The notes below the pieces were generated by a model, which made no database searches, was not told where the DNA came from, and saw nothing but the letters and a program-made list of their open reading frames with translations. From contig UQNZ01000002.1 of NCBI GenBank assembly GCA_900542525.1, forward strand, positions 258,824-322,823: a DNA stretch of 64,000 nt, given 5' to 3'. Shown one piece after another: positions 25,684 to 33,988 of this stretch (positions within the stretch are counted from its first letter, which is position 1; each line of letters starts with the position of its first letter). The DNA comes from an uncultured Eggerthella sp. (GTDB lineage: Bacteria; Actinomycetota; Coriobacteriia; Coriobacteriales; Eggerthellaceae). The translations under genes were made by a program, and so were the position numbers.

Positions 25684-27060
25684 TCATGGCTGAGGAGGGA
25701 GCGCGTTATCTGCAGAAAGTTTCTTTTGTTTACGATAGCCATAGTGACCAGAGAGGCCGATCATAAAGCAAGCCGCTATTGCGCAGGCGAACATCTCAGC
25801 GACGGTTACGGAGAACCAAATACCGTCGATGCCGAAGATGAGCGGCAAGATGATGACCGCTCCTGTCTCGAACACGAGCGTGCGCAAAAACGAGATGAGC
25901 GCCGAAACAAGCCCATTGTTGAGTGCGGTGAACAGGGACGATGCATATATCGAAAAGCCCATGAACAAGAAGCAGAGCGCATATATCTTGTAAGCATGCA
26001 CCGTGAGGTCGAGCAAAGAGGTATCGTAGGCCACGAAGATCTTCGATATAGGCTCGGCAAATGCTTGTCCAGCGAGGAACATGAACAACGAGGCAATGGT
26101 GATGAGTCCTAAGCTCTTCATGAGCAGCGAGCGCATCTCTTTGTGATTCTTCGCACCGTATTGGAAGCTCATAAGGGGTGAAGCGCCTACCGAATATCCC
26201 ATGAAGATAGCGGCAAAGATCATGGCGGTATACATGATCACGCCGTATGCCGCTACGCCATCTTCGCCGATGTAGTGCAAAAGCTGCCAATTATAGAGCA
26301 TGGACACGAAGCTCATTGCGATATTGGTGACCATTTCAGACGAGCCATTCACGCACGCTTTGCCGATGACCTTCAGGCGTAGGTGAGGCTTCACAAAATA
26401 GAGATGGCTCGTGCGCTTCTTCATGAAGTAGATAAGCGGAATGCCGCCGCCTAAGACTTCGCCGATGTTGGTGGCGATTGCAGCGCCGATGAGCCCCCAT
26501 TGGAATACGCCCACGAAAAGAAAGTCCAAAACGATATTGGTAACGCCTGCGATGACGATGACATAGAATCCAAGTTTAGGTTGACCTGCGGTTACGAAGA
26601 AGCTTTGGAAGGCGTATTGCAGCACGAAGAAAGGCAGGGAGAACATCATGAAGATACCGTAGAGGGTAGCTGCTTCAAGCATCGCCCCTTCTGCTCCGAG
26701 AAAGCCCGCCATATCTTCCATGAAGAAGATGCCCATAATAGCGAGTGCCGTACCGATAACACCTGCAAAGATAACGAGCAGGGTGAAATAGCGGCGTGCG
26801 CGCGGATGGTCGCCCTCTCCGAGCGTTTTTGCAACGATCGCACTGCCACCAGTGCCGACCATCATACCTACGGAGGCGAGGATCATGGCGAAAGGCAAGA
26901 TGAGGTTCACGGCGGCGAATGCGGTTTTGCCTGCGAAGTTCGAGACGAAAATACCGTCTACGATGGTGTAGAGCGAGGTGAAGATCATCATGAAGATGGT
27001 AGGGAGCGTAAAGCGAATGAGCTTGCTCGTGGACATATGTTGCGAAAGGTCGAAAGCCAC
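25684..27060 (-). CDS. MATE-family efflux transporter
   Basis: It is a 458-residue exporter with twelve predicted helices in two halves. The start FDLSQHMSTSKLIRFTLPTIFMMIF, the loop VDGIFVSNFAG, NLILPFAMILASVGMMVGTGGSAIVAK and the second-half equivalents SMLYNWQLLHYIGEDGVAAYG and GYSVGASPLMSFQYGAKN are standard for bacterial DinF/NorM-like MATE proteins. They use a sodium or proton gradient to expel cationic drugs or metabolites. The GTG start at 27060 has aaagga before it. It is divergent from the second AGCS gene (174 bases between). Confidence 0.92.
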   Translation of the reverse strand: MAFDLSQHMSTSKLIRFTLPTIFMMIFTSLYTIVDGIFVSNFAGKTAFAAVNLILPFAMILASVGMMVGTGGSAIVAKTLGEGDHPRARRYFTLLVIFAGVIGTALAIMGIFFMEDMAGFLGAEGAMLEAATLYGIFMMFSLPFFVLQYAFQSFFVTAGQPKLGFYVIVIAGVTNIVLDFLFVGVFQWGLIGAAIATNIGEVLGGGIPLIYFMKKRTSHLYFVKPHLRLKVIGKACVNGSSEMVTNIAMSFVSMLYNWQLLHYIGEDGVAAYGVIMYTAMIFAAIFMGYSVGASPLMSFQYGAKNHKEMRSLLMKSLGLITIASLFMFLAGQAFAEPISKIFVAYDTSLLDLTVHAYKIYALCFLFMGFSIYASSLFTALNNGLVSALISFLRTLVFETGAVIILPLIFGIDGIWFSVTVAEMFACAIAACFMIGLSGHYGYRKQKKLSADNALPPQP

Positions 27061-27234
27061 AGGAGTCCTTTAAACCGGTTCAAGATCGTAGTTGCCTGCT
27101 TCTGAGAAAGCCAGAGAGCATCCGTCAAAGATACTACAGTCTAAGAACGGCTATCAAATTCATTACATTATCTGTACAAACTGCGAACTTCCTTCACAAT
27201 AGAATTCTCATACTTTTTCAAGAAAGAAGACCCT

Positions 27235-28737
27235 ATGGAGACGAATAGCATCAACAGTTTCCTCGTTCTGATAACGGGTGACATCGATAACTTCATGTAT
27301 ACCTACATTCTTGTTGCGTTGCTCGTGTTCACCGGCATCTATTTCACGATTCGCACGAAAGGCGTGCAGTTTCGCTACATCAAAGATATGTTCACGCAGC
27401 TCTTCGAGAAGAAGGTCGACAAGAACGGAAAGGCGATCTCTTCGTTTCAGGCGATGATGGTCTCGACGGGGTCGCGTGTGGGCACCGGCAATATCGCTGG
27501 TATTGCAACGGCGCTTGCTATGGGTGGCCCGGGCGCGCTCTTTTGGATGTGGGTCATGGCGCTTATCGGTGGCGCATCGGCGTTCATCGAATCAACGCTC
27601 GCGCAGATCTTCAAGATTCGCGGTAAAGATGGGCAATTCCGTGGTGGACCTGCTTATTACATTCAGCAGGGCTTGGGAAAGCGCTGGATGGGTATTGCGT
27701 TCGCGGTTTCGCTCATTGCCTGTTATGTGGTGGGATTCAACGAGCTGCAAGCATATAATGCTGCTTCTGGCCTGGAGTATTACATTCCTGATTATGCGAC
27801 CAATGGTGCTGCGGTGGTCTTAGGGGTTGTGTTCACTATTGCTACTGCAGTTGTTATCTTTGGAGGTCAGAAACGCATTTCGGTCATCAATTCATGGGTC
27901 GTACCTATCATGGCGCTTGCCTATATTGGTTTGGGTATTTGGATCACCCTCTCTCATCTGAATTTGCTGCCGGCAGCTTTCGGAATGATGTTCGCTTCTG
28001 CTTTTGATTTTCAGGCGATATTCGGTGGCTTCGCGGGGTCTGCTTTGATGCTGGGCATCAAGCGTGGTTTATTCTCCAATGAAGCCGGTATGGGTTCAGC
28101 GCCGAATGCTGCAGCAACAGCATCAGTTTCGCATCCTGCGAAGCAAGGGCTGGTGCAGACGCTTTCGGTCTACATTGATACGCTTTTCATCTGTACGTGT
28201 TCAGCCATGATCGTGCTGGTATTCATGGTCCAGGATCCTCAGACAGCGGCTGGGTTGAACGGCATGCCGCTCGTTCAGATGGCGGTCTATCACTTTGCGG
28301 GCGATGTGGGGATCGCGTTCATCACTGCAGCGGTGTTCTTGTTCGCTTATACCAGTCTGATCGGCAATTATTTTTATGCGGAATCCAATTTGAAGTTCAT
28401 CTTCGGCGAGCGTAAGACGTTGCTCTTCTGGTTTAGAGTTGCATGTTTGGTGATCATCTTTGCGGGATGCTTGAGCAGCTTCGATCTGGCGTGGAATGTG
28501 GCTGATATCTTGATGGGTATCATGTGCATCATCAACCTCATCGCGATTCTTGCGCTGGGGAAGTGGGCGCTCAAGTGCCTGGACGATTACACGCGGCAAA
28601 GAAAGCAAGGGATCAACCCCGTGTTCAATGCGGCGTCGATCCCTGATTTGCCTGCGTGTGAATGCTGGAACAGCGCGTTCGATGCTCAGATCGAACGCGA
28701 CCTTGAGCAGCGAGAAAAAGCCTTTGAGAAAGATTGA
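27235..28737 (+). CDS. AGCS alanine/glycine:cation symporter, second copy
   Basis: It is a 500-residue membrane protein of the same family as the gene at 13802. It shows FTIRTKGVQFR, SSFQAMMVSTGSRVGTGNIAG, GGPGALFWMW, ESTLAQIFK, GGPAYYIQQG and the block KRGLFSNEAGMGSAPNAAAT. The C-terminal tail, about 55 residues rich in charge, differs from that of the first copy. The ribosome site gaaagaag precedes ATG. It converges on yqeY with only seven bases between the two stops. The duplication of AGCS transporters within 14 kb suggests heavy reliance on sodium-driven amino-acid uptake. Confidence 0.93.
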   Translation: METNSINSFLVLITGDIDNFMYTYILVALLVFTGIYFTIRTKGVQFRYIKDMFTQLFEKKVDKNGKAISSFQAMMVSTGSRVGTGNIAGIATALAMGGPGALFWMWVMALIGGASAFIESTLAQIFKIRGKDGQFRGGPAYYIQQGLGKRWMGIAFAVSLIACYVVGFNELQAYNAASGLEYYIPDYATNGAAVVLGVVFTIATAVVIFGGQKRISVINSWVVPIMALAYIGLGIWITLSHLNLLPAAFGMMFASAFDFQAIFGGFAGSALMLGIKRGLFSNEAGMGSAPNAAATASVSHPAKQGLVQTLSVYIDTLFICTCSAMIVLVFMVQDPQTAAGLNGMPLVQMAVYHFAGDVGIAFITAAVFLFAYTSLIGNYFYAESNLKFIFGERKTLLFWFRVACLVIIFAGCLSSFDLAWNVADILMGIMCIINLIAILALGKWALKCLDDYTRQRKQGINPVFNAASIPDLPACECWNSAFDAQIERDLEQREKAFEKD

Positions 28738-28744
28738 TACCTGA

Positions 28745-29188
28745 TCAGCTAAGGCGTTGGTTCAAAGTTGCAGCTGCAGCGGCCTTGTCAAAGTTGCCGC
28801 CTGTGCGCTGAGTGAGCGCTCCCATCACGCGCCCCATATCCTTTTTGGTAGTTGCGCCTGTTTCAGCAACCACTTCGTCGATGAGCGCCATGAGCTCTTC
28901 GCCCTCAACCTGCTCAGGAAGATAGCCTTCTAGAATGGTTACTTGCTCAGTGAGCGTATCGGTGCGCTCTTGGTTGTTGCCTGCTTTGATCGAGCCATCG
29001 AGCGTTTCCTTTGTTTGCTTGATAACGCGTTTGAGCATTGCGTCCACGTCGGCTTCCGTAATGTCGCGGCGCTCGTTCACTTCGATCGCCTTCAGCTCCG
29101 TGTGAACCTGACGCAAAATGTCTCGCCGGTTATTGTCATGCGCCTTCATGGCCGATTTGATCTCATCTTGTAAGTTCTGGTAATCCAT
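28745..29188 (-). CDS. yqeY: GatB/YqeY domain protein
   Basis: I start at CAT 29186-29188, with aaagga seven bases upstream, giving 147 residues; the in-frame codon 14 positions earlier has no site. The YqeY family resembles the tail domain of GatB. It has KAHDNNRRDILRQVHTELKAIEV, ITEADVDAMLKRVIKQ, LEGYLPEQ and GATTKKDMGRVMGAL, all typical. Its biochemical role is unproven; an RNA-binding or amidotransferase-accessory function is often proposed. It lies downstream of the 45-codon gene (110-base gap). Confidence 0.92.
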   Translation of the reverse strand: MDYQNLQDEIKSAMKAHDNNRRDILRQVHTELKAIEVNERRDITEADVDAMLKRVIKQTKETLDGSIKAGNNQERTDTLTEQVTILEGYLPEQVEGEELMALIDEVVAETGATTKKDMGRVMGALTQRTGGNFDKAAAAATLNQRLS

Positions 29189-29298
29189 AGTGGTTCCTTT
29201 TGTTGGGTAGGTGAAATAAAAGCGACGCACACAAGGCGCGCCGCTTCATCTGGTTTGCAATGCGGATTCGCCGAAGTCTTCGACGAATCGTGGCGAAT

Positions 29299-29436
29299 TT
29301 AGTCGACGCTCATAGTGAGGAGCAGCAGTGCGTCGTGCTTCTTAGCATCGAGTGCGATCTCGCGCGTGATCTCGGTGCCCTTGGGCAGTGCGAACGTGTC
29401 ATCGGCGTTTGCTCTTTTTGAGCGTGCGGCAGACAT
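29299..29436 (-). CDS. 45-residue protein, translationally coupled to the gene upstream
   Basis: The frame runs from CAT at 29434-29436 to the stop at 29299-29301. It begins MSAARSKRANADDTFALPKG and ends LLLLTMSVD. Its ATG overlaps the TAA stop of the upstream 482-residue gene as TAATG, and aagga sits seven bases before, inside that gene. Both are good evidence of real, coupled translation. The N-terminus is basic; the second half is amphipathic and ends in a hydrophobic LLLLT stretch too short for a membrane helix. I know no family for it. It could be a small partner of the membrane-anchored upstream protein. Confidence 0.68.
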   Translation of the reverse strand: MSAARSKRANADDTFALPKGTEITREIALDAKKHDALLLLTMSVD

Positions 29437-30884
29437 TAGCTCATCCTTTCGACGGCATCAAGCTTAATGCGCTCGAAGCGTGTGAGAACGCTTGATTGGC
29501 GAAGCTTCGCAGCGATCTCTTTTGCTTTGTTAGCATCGCCTGCTTTTACATAACAAGCGAGTTCTTCGAAGTGGGTGTTGCGTGCTTCATTAGCGTTGGG
29601 TGCGAGAGCAGCAGCTTCCTCAAAAAGCATCGCCGCAATGGCGTAGGCGCCTTGATCGCGCAATGCAGCAGCACGGGCACTGAACTCTGCGAAGTGATCG
29701 GCTGGTGCCTTTTTAGCCGGTTTCGGTGCAGGTTTTGTTGCCGGTTGTGGTTTAGGCTCAGGCGCAGGAGCGGGTGTTGCAGTTGAGGCGGTTGAGGTCT
29801 TGGCGGGTGTGGCCTCCGTGTTCGCGGGCGTTTGCTCTTCTGATGAACTGATCGGCGTACCGACATTCAGTTCGCGCTCCTTCTCAGCGTTCATGGCAGG
29901 GCTTGCTTGCGAGGCGAAAGGACGAACAAGTTCCTCGATCTCTTCTTCTGCTGCGTGGCCGACAAGAATTTCGATCTCGGCAGCTTCGCGTAGTTGGTCT
30001 TCGCTTGGAGATGCGGCGACAGGAGCAGCCTTAACAGCAGGTTCAGTCGTTTTCTCAGTTGATTCTTCGATAGCGATTTCAGCCGCTTGTTCCTTTTTCG
30101 CGAAAGGCTTGCTTGAAGCTTCGTGAGAAACAGGCTTAGCCGCTTGCTCTGCGGACTCAGTGGTCTTAGCTTTCTGGGGCTCGGTCGATTTCGTGGGCTC
30201 AACTGGCTTCGTTGCTGTAGGTGAATCGACGGGTGTGGATTCCGTTGCTGTTTTCTGTGTAGATAGAGCCTCTGCTTTTGCAGTGGGTTGTGCAGGCTTC
30301 GGCGTGTCTTTTACGGAAACCTTCGGCGATTCAACAGAAGACTTTGCAGTTGCTTTTGGAGCTTCTGAGGCAGTTGGCTTAGCTGGAGTGGAAGCAGTAG
30401 CAGTAGGTGTCTTTGCTTTAGTGGTGGCAGTTGCAGAAGCGTCTACTTTCGCTGTTGAAGAAGAAGCTGATGAAGCGGGCGCTGTTTGCTGAGAAGCGCT
30501 GGGGGCAGGAGCCGCTTTCTTGGATGCTGTTCCAGGGCTGATTACGCTCGAAGCTTTCGTGCTTTCAGCTGCGATGTCTTTTTTAGGAATCTCGAACGAG
30601 CGTTTCGAAGGAACTTTGGCGCGTTCTTTGCTTCCGCTGCGCAGGACCACCATGTAAACGCAGATAGGAATGACGATACAAGCGACCGTGAAGAAAGGGA
30701 CGATCCATTCAGCGGGGAAGAAAGCAACGAAAATGAAGAACCAAAGAGCAAGAACAGCGAGGGTGCCAAAGGCAAAATAAGCAGCACGGCGTTGAGGGCC
30801 GGGGGCACTCAATCGCTTACCTGCGACGATGCCAACGATTATGACCGCTACAATCAGTGCGACGCTGATCCACATGTTCTGCAT
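29436..30884 (-). CDS. Membrane-anchored protein with long Ala/Thr/Pro/Lys-rich region and TPR-like end
   Basis: I do not recognise the family. The ribosome site aaaggg precedes ATG. The 482 residues comprise three hydrophobic helices in the first 80 (WISVALIVAVIIVGIVAG, AAYFAFGTLAVLALWFFIF, WIVPFFTVACIVIPICVYMVV), then about 300 residues of low complexity (A, T, S, P, K, E), and a folded C-terminal 90 residues. That last part (FAEFSARAAALRDQGAYAIAAMLFEEAAALAP..THFEELACYVKAGDANKAKEIAAKL) looks like two TPR-type helical pairs on the cytoplasmic side. A scaffold or envelope-tethered adaptor is plausible. Its stop overlaps the start of the 45-codon gene. Confidence 0.75.
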   Translation of the reverse strand: MQNMWISVALIVAVIIVGIVAGKRLSAPGPQRRAAYFAFGTLAVLALWFFIFVAFFPAEWIVPFFTVACIVIPICVYMVVLRSGSKERAKVPSKRSFEIPKKDIAAESTKASSVISPGTASKKAAPAPSASQQTAPASSASSSTAKVDASATATTKAKTPTATASTPAKPTASEAPKATAKSSVESPKVSVKDTPKPAQPTAKAEALSTQKTATESTPVDSPTATKPVEPTKSTEPQKAKTTESAEQAAKPVSHEASSKPFAKKEQAAEIAIEESTEKTTEPAVKAAPVAASPSEDQLREAAEIEILVGHAAEEEIEELVRPFASQASPAMNAEKERELNVGTPISSSEEQTPANTEATPAKTSTASTATPAPAPEPKPQPATKPAPKPAKKAPADHFAEFSARAAALRDQGAYAIAAMLFEEAAALAPNANEARNTHFEELACYVKAGDANKAKEIAAKLRQSSVLTRFERIKLDAVERMS

Positions 30885-30977
30885 GCTACCCTTTACTAGT
30901 GCTGTTCAAAGTGACACGTGAAACGCACCCATTTTCCTAACGCTACGTTGGTAAATGAGCCCATCTTTATATCTAAG

Positions 30978-31003
30978 AAAGTATAACATCTTTCATATAC
31001 TTT
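30978..31003. promoter_or_regulatory. Palindrome in the divergent intergenic region
   Basis: A perfect 8-bp dyad AAAGTATA-N10-TATACTTT lies between the 482-residue gene and merR. It may be an operator or overlapping -10 boxes for the leftward gene. Confidence 0.4.
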
Positions 31004-31057
31004 ATTCAGGGGTTTTATCAGAAGGTTTGCAGGTGGTTTTGGCTTTGAAGCTTCGTG

Positions 31058-31088
31058 TTGTACTTGAAGTACGGTTCAAGCCGATAAT
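31058..31088 (+). promoter_or_regulatory. MerR-type promoter and operator of the merR gene
   Basis: TTGTAC (31058-31063) and GATAAT (31083-31088) are 19 bases apart, the long spacer typical of MerR-controlled promoters. The spacer region holds CTTGAA-GTACGG-TTCAAG (31063-31080), an 18-bp dyad of the size bound by AdhR/NmlR-like MerR proteins. The start codon lies 44 bases after the -10. Confidence 0.7.
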
Positions 31089-31131
31089 AAAAGCTGTTTG
31101 ACGCTAGTGAAGAGACAAAGTAGGCGCGATC

Positions 31132-31596
31132 ATGGAACTGAAAAATGGTTACTCAATTGGTGAAGCTGCGAAGGCTTTAGATATTCCCGCCTCAACTATT
31201 AGATATTACGAGAAGAATGGGCTCTTACCTCATATTGGGCGAACCGAGGGCGGCATCCGCAGTTTTACGGATGCGGATTTGGATCTGTTGCGTTTGATCG
31301 GGCATTTGAAGATGTCAGGCATGTCGCTGAAAGAGATCGGCGAATTTGTACGCCTGAGCGAATTGGGCGATGAATCCATTGAGGACAGACGCGCGTTGGT
31401 ACATAGACGCCGTGAGAAGATCCTCGAACAGATCGAGGATCTTAACCGCACGCTTCGGTTCATCGAGTATAAATGTTGGTTCTACGATACGGCCTCTGAT
31501 GCAGGCACTTGCGAAGTTCCGCGCAAGATGCCTAAAGAGGAGATGCCTTCTGAGCTGCTCGCAACCTTGGAGGAGTGCCAAATTCAAGGACACTGA
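31132..31596 (+). CDS. MerR-family transcriptional regulator (AdhR/NmlR-like)
   Basis: The 154-residue protein has the MerR winged helix (YSIGEAAKALDIPASTIRYYEKNGLL, then GGIRSFTDADLDLLRLIGHLKMSGMSLKEIGEF) and a coiled-coil dimer helix. The C-terminal stretch KCWFYDTASDAGTCEVP contains two cysteines and resembles the KxWYYD segment of AdhR-type thiol or aldehyde sensors. It lacks the metal-binding Cys set of MerR, CueR and ZntR. The promoter has the 19-base spacer expected for a MerR target, so it should regulate itself. mtnA follows 76 bases later and may be in the same transcript. Confidence 0.9.
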   Translation: MELKNGYSIGEAAKALDIPASTIRYYEKNGLLPHIGRTEGGIRSFTDADLDLLRLIGHLKMSGMSLKEIGEFVRLSELGDESIEDRRALVHRRREKILEQIEDLNRTLRFIEYKCWFYDTASDAGTCEVPRKMPKEEMPSELLATLEECQIQGH

Positions 31597-31598
31597 GG

Positions 31599-31618
31599 TG
31601 AACAGGGGTGTTCGCGTT
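31599..31618 (+). repeat. Degenerate REP-like repeat, copy E
   Basis: gtgaacaggggtgttcgc resembles the first half of copies A-D and begins two bases after the merR stop. Confidence 0.4.
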
Positions 31619-31672
31619 GTTCTGTTCGGGTATATTGGAATGCGGTAATCGTTTGAATGGCAGGGAGTCCAC

Positions 31673-32776
31673 ATGGCTATCGGTATCGACAACATTCCGC
31701 GCACGATCGATCTGGTGCGCGACACCTCTCATGCGGCAGCGATCTCCGAGGGTTTCCCCGTGCTTCGCATCATCGACCAGACGCAGTTGCCCTATACAGA
31801 AGAGTACCTTCATCTGACCGATTGGCGCGAGGCGATCGAGGCGATCAAGCAGCTGAAGGTGCGAGGTGCGCCTGCGATCGGGATTGCGGGTGCAGCTTCG
31901 GTGGCGCTTTGTGCTGCGGAATTTTGTGCGACCAACGAAGGGGTCGCGCGTGATGAAATAAAAGATCCTGCTTCTTATTTGGAGTTCATGCGGCAATCTG
32001 CCGAACGTATCGCTCATGCGCGTCCTACTGCGGTGAACCTGATGCATATGGTGGATGCGGCGATGGAACTCGTTGAGGAAGAGACTGTTTCAGGGTCTTC
32101 GCCAGTTGTTATCGCGGACAAACTCTATGAGTTCACCCAGCAGCTGATCGTCGAAGACGAGAATGCGAACAGGAAGATGGGAGAGCTTGGCGCCGCGTTG
32201 CTTGAAGAAAGATCGAGTGTGCTCACCCATTGCAATGCTGGTAGCTTGGCAACAGCATTCTTCGGAACCGCGCTTGGCGTGATCTATGAGGCAGCACTGC
32301 AGGGCAAGATAGAGATGGTGTATGCAGACGAAACGCGCCCACTGCGCCAGGGTGCGCGTCTGACTGCGTTCGAACTCGCAAAAGCGCAGGTGCCCGTTAC
32401 GCTGATCTGCGACGACATGGCTGCAACCACTATGGCGCAGGGGCGTGTTGATGCGGTGTTTGTAGGCGCCGATCGTATTGCGGCGAACGGGGACACGGCT
32501 AACAAGGTCGGAACGTTGGGAGTTGCGATCGCTGCTGCTCGGTATGGGATTCCGTTCTACGTGGTGGCGCCCACTTCGACGATCGATGTGAGTGCGCAAA
32601 ACGGTGAAGACATTCCCATCGAAGAACGTGCGGATTCAGAAGTGCTCGATCCACCTATTCCGGGTGTAAAGGTTTACAATCCTGCGTTCGATGTAACGCC
32701 TGCGGACTTGATCACGGCTATTGTTACCGAAGAAGGCGTGGTCGCGCCGGCAGACATCATCTCTGTTGTTATGTAA
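31673..32776 (+). CDS. mtnA: S-methyl-5-thioribose-1-phosphate isomerase (MtnA, eIF2B-like fold)
   Basis: It isomerises the aldose to the ketose in methionine salvage. The 367-residue protein has the substrate loop VRGAPAIGIAGA, ARPTAVNLMH, the catalytic cysteine in LTHCNAGSLAT, ADETRPLRQGARLTAFEL and the catalytic aspartate in ICDDMAA, then GADRIAANGDTANKVGT and VVAPTSTID. This is the full MtnA pattern. No other methionine-salvage gene is in the window. Related ribose-1,5-bisphosphate isomerases share the fold, but length and motif set favour MtnA. The ribosome site agggag precedes ATG. A stem-loop at 32810 ends the transcript. Confidence 0.92.
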   Translation: MAIGIDNIPRTIDLVRDTSHAAAISEGFPVLRIIDQTQLPYTEEYLHLTDWREAIEAIKQLKVRGAPAIGIAGAASVALCAAEFCATNEGVARDEIKDPASYLEFMRQSAERIAHARPTAVNLMHMVDAAMELVEEETVSGSSPVVIADKLYEFTQQLIVEDENANRKMGELGAALLEERSSVLTHCNAGSLATAFFGTALGVIYEAALQGKIEMVYADETRPLRQGARLTAFELAKAQVPVTLICDDMAATTMAQGRVDAVFVGADRIAANGDTANKVGTLGVAIAAARYGIPFYVVAPTSTIDVSAQNGEDIPIEERADSEVLDPPIPGVKVYNPAFDVTPADLITAIVTEEGVVAPADIISVVM

Positions 32777-32809
32777 GGGAAGCGTGCAGGGAAGCCGCTG
32801 CCCTATCAA

Positions 32810-32855
32810 AAGAGGGAAAGAAAGCGGATGATCCTTTCCCTCTTAGTCTTTGGTT
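32810..32855. terminator. Bidirectional stem-loop between mtnA and the DUF362 gene
   Basis: AAGAGGGAAAG pairs perfectly with CTTTCCCTCTT around a 13-base loop. T-rich sequence follows on both strands (ttttg on the minus strand, agtctttggtttt on the plus strand). Confidence 0.75.
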
Positions 32856-32885
32856 TTCTCTAGCGTGTGGTATGTTGTTCTGCCT

Positions 32886-33773
32886 TTAGACCTCGATCAA
32901 TTCGTAATCGGCGCTGCCATAGCCCAGGCGTAGTGCATCATCGATGATCTTCTCACCATGGCGTGAGGTGATGCGCTCGAGTAGGGTGTCGCGTCCGGGG
33001 TCGTCAGAATTGCGTACGGCGTCAAGGCATGCAGCATCGATAGCCACCGGATCGAGCGAGGCGAAGATGCCGATATCTGCCATGCAGGGATCTTCTGCTT
33101 CCGCGCAGCAGTCGCAATCGACCGAAAGATTGCAAGCGATGTTCACGAACGCGATGTTGCTGCCGAAGTGGTTGACCACGGTCTCGGCTGCTTCAGCCAT
33201 TGCCTCGATGAAATCATCCTGTTCGGCGTGCTTGTCCCAGAATTCGCCCTGGTTCAGGGTTGCTCCACCAGAGTGGATGTTGACCTTGCCCTGGTTGGAA
33301 GCGCAGCCGATCGAAAGCTGTTTGAGCGCGCCACCAAAGCCACCCATCGGATGACCTTTGAAGTGAGAGAGCACGAGCATAGAAGCATAATTCGCTAGGT
33401 GACCACCTACGCGATTATCCTTCAGCACGCGGCCATTCTCGATCGGGAAGATGATGTCGGAACTCGGACCGTCTGCATCCATGATGTCAACATCGAAATA
33501 CTCGGTCCAGCCGTGTGCAGCCATGAGCTTTTCGTGCTTTTCGGTGGTATCGCGTGCGCCATCGTAGGCGGTGTTGCACTCGACAACCGTGCCGTCTACC
33601 TCTTCGATCATGGGGCGCATGAATTCGGGATGGAGGAAGTTCTGGTTTCCCTCTTCGCCGGAATGGACCTTGACCGCAACCTTGCCTGGCAGCTTCACGC
33701 CAAGATGTTCGTAGAGCTTCACGACGTTTTCCGGGGTGATTTCTTTGGTGAAATAAACTTTGGATTTGCTCAT
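32886..33773 (-). CDS. DUF362 domain protein
   Basis: I start at ATG 33773, since aaaggag lies eight bases upstream and the GTG three codons earlier overlaps that site; this gives 295 residues. The sequence follows DUF362 (VYFTKEITPENVVKLYEHLG, VAVKVHSGEEGNQNFLHPEF, CNTAYDGARDTTEKH, NYASMLVLSHFKGHPMGGFGGALKQLSIGCAS, IFASLDPVAIDAACLD). A CDCCAEAEDPCM cysteine cluster is present, suggesting metal or Fe-S binding, although a separate 4Fe-4S ferredoxin domain, found in many relatives, is absent. Function of the family is not established. It is divergent from the VOC-SDR pair. Confidence 0.88.
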   Translation of the reverse strand: MSKSKVYFTKEITPENVVKLYEHLGVKLPGKVAVKVHSGEEGNQNFLHPEFMRPMIEEVDGTVVECNTAYDGARDTTEKHEKLMAAHGWTEYFDVDIMDADGPSSDIIFPIENGRVLKDNRVGGHLANYASMLVLSHFKGHPMGGFGGALKQLSIGCASNQGKVNIHSGGATLNQGEFWDKHAEQDDFIEAMAEAAETVVNHFGSNIAFVNIACNLSVDCDCCAEAEDPCMADIGIFASLDPVAIDAACLDAVRNSDDPGRDTLLERITSRHGEKIIDDALRLGYGSADYELIEV

Positions 33774-33914
33774 AAAGAACACTCCTTTCAGGGTCGGTTT
33801 CCCAGCTTACCATAAGCGACAAGGTGTTCACTAAAACGTAACCGTAATCACAGAACTGTAAAAGACACCTCGAAAGCGTATCGAGCATTTCGTAATAACC
33901 AGTAAGAGAAGTTG

Positions 33915-33934
33915 GACAATCAGCTAAGATTGTC
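33915..33934. promoter_or_regulatory. Perfect dyad upstream of the VOC-SDR operon
   Basis: GACAATC-AGCTAA-GATTGTC is a perfect 7-bp inverted repeat 55 bases before the VOC start. The size suits a TetR-family operator; the TetR gene at 35349 is the nearest candidate. Confidence 0.5.
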
Positions 33935-33988
33935 TAGGTAGTGTTACGCTCGCAAGAGGGTTTCTAACAACTGAAGCAGGAAGGCATC

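Noticed and set aside
25928..25942. ggtgaacagggac inside the MATE gene as a repeat copy
   Set aside because: Short match within a conserved coding region, without the palindrome, so likely chance.
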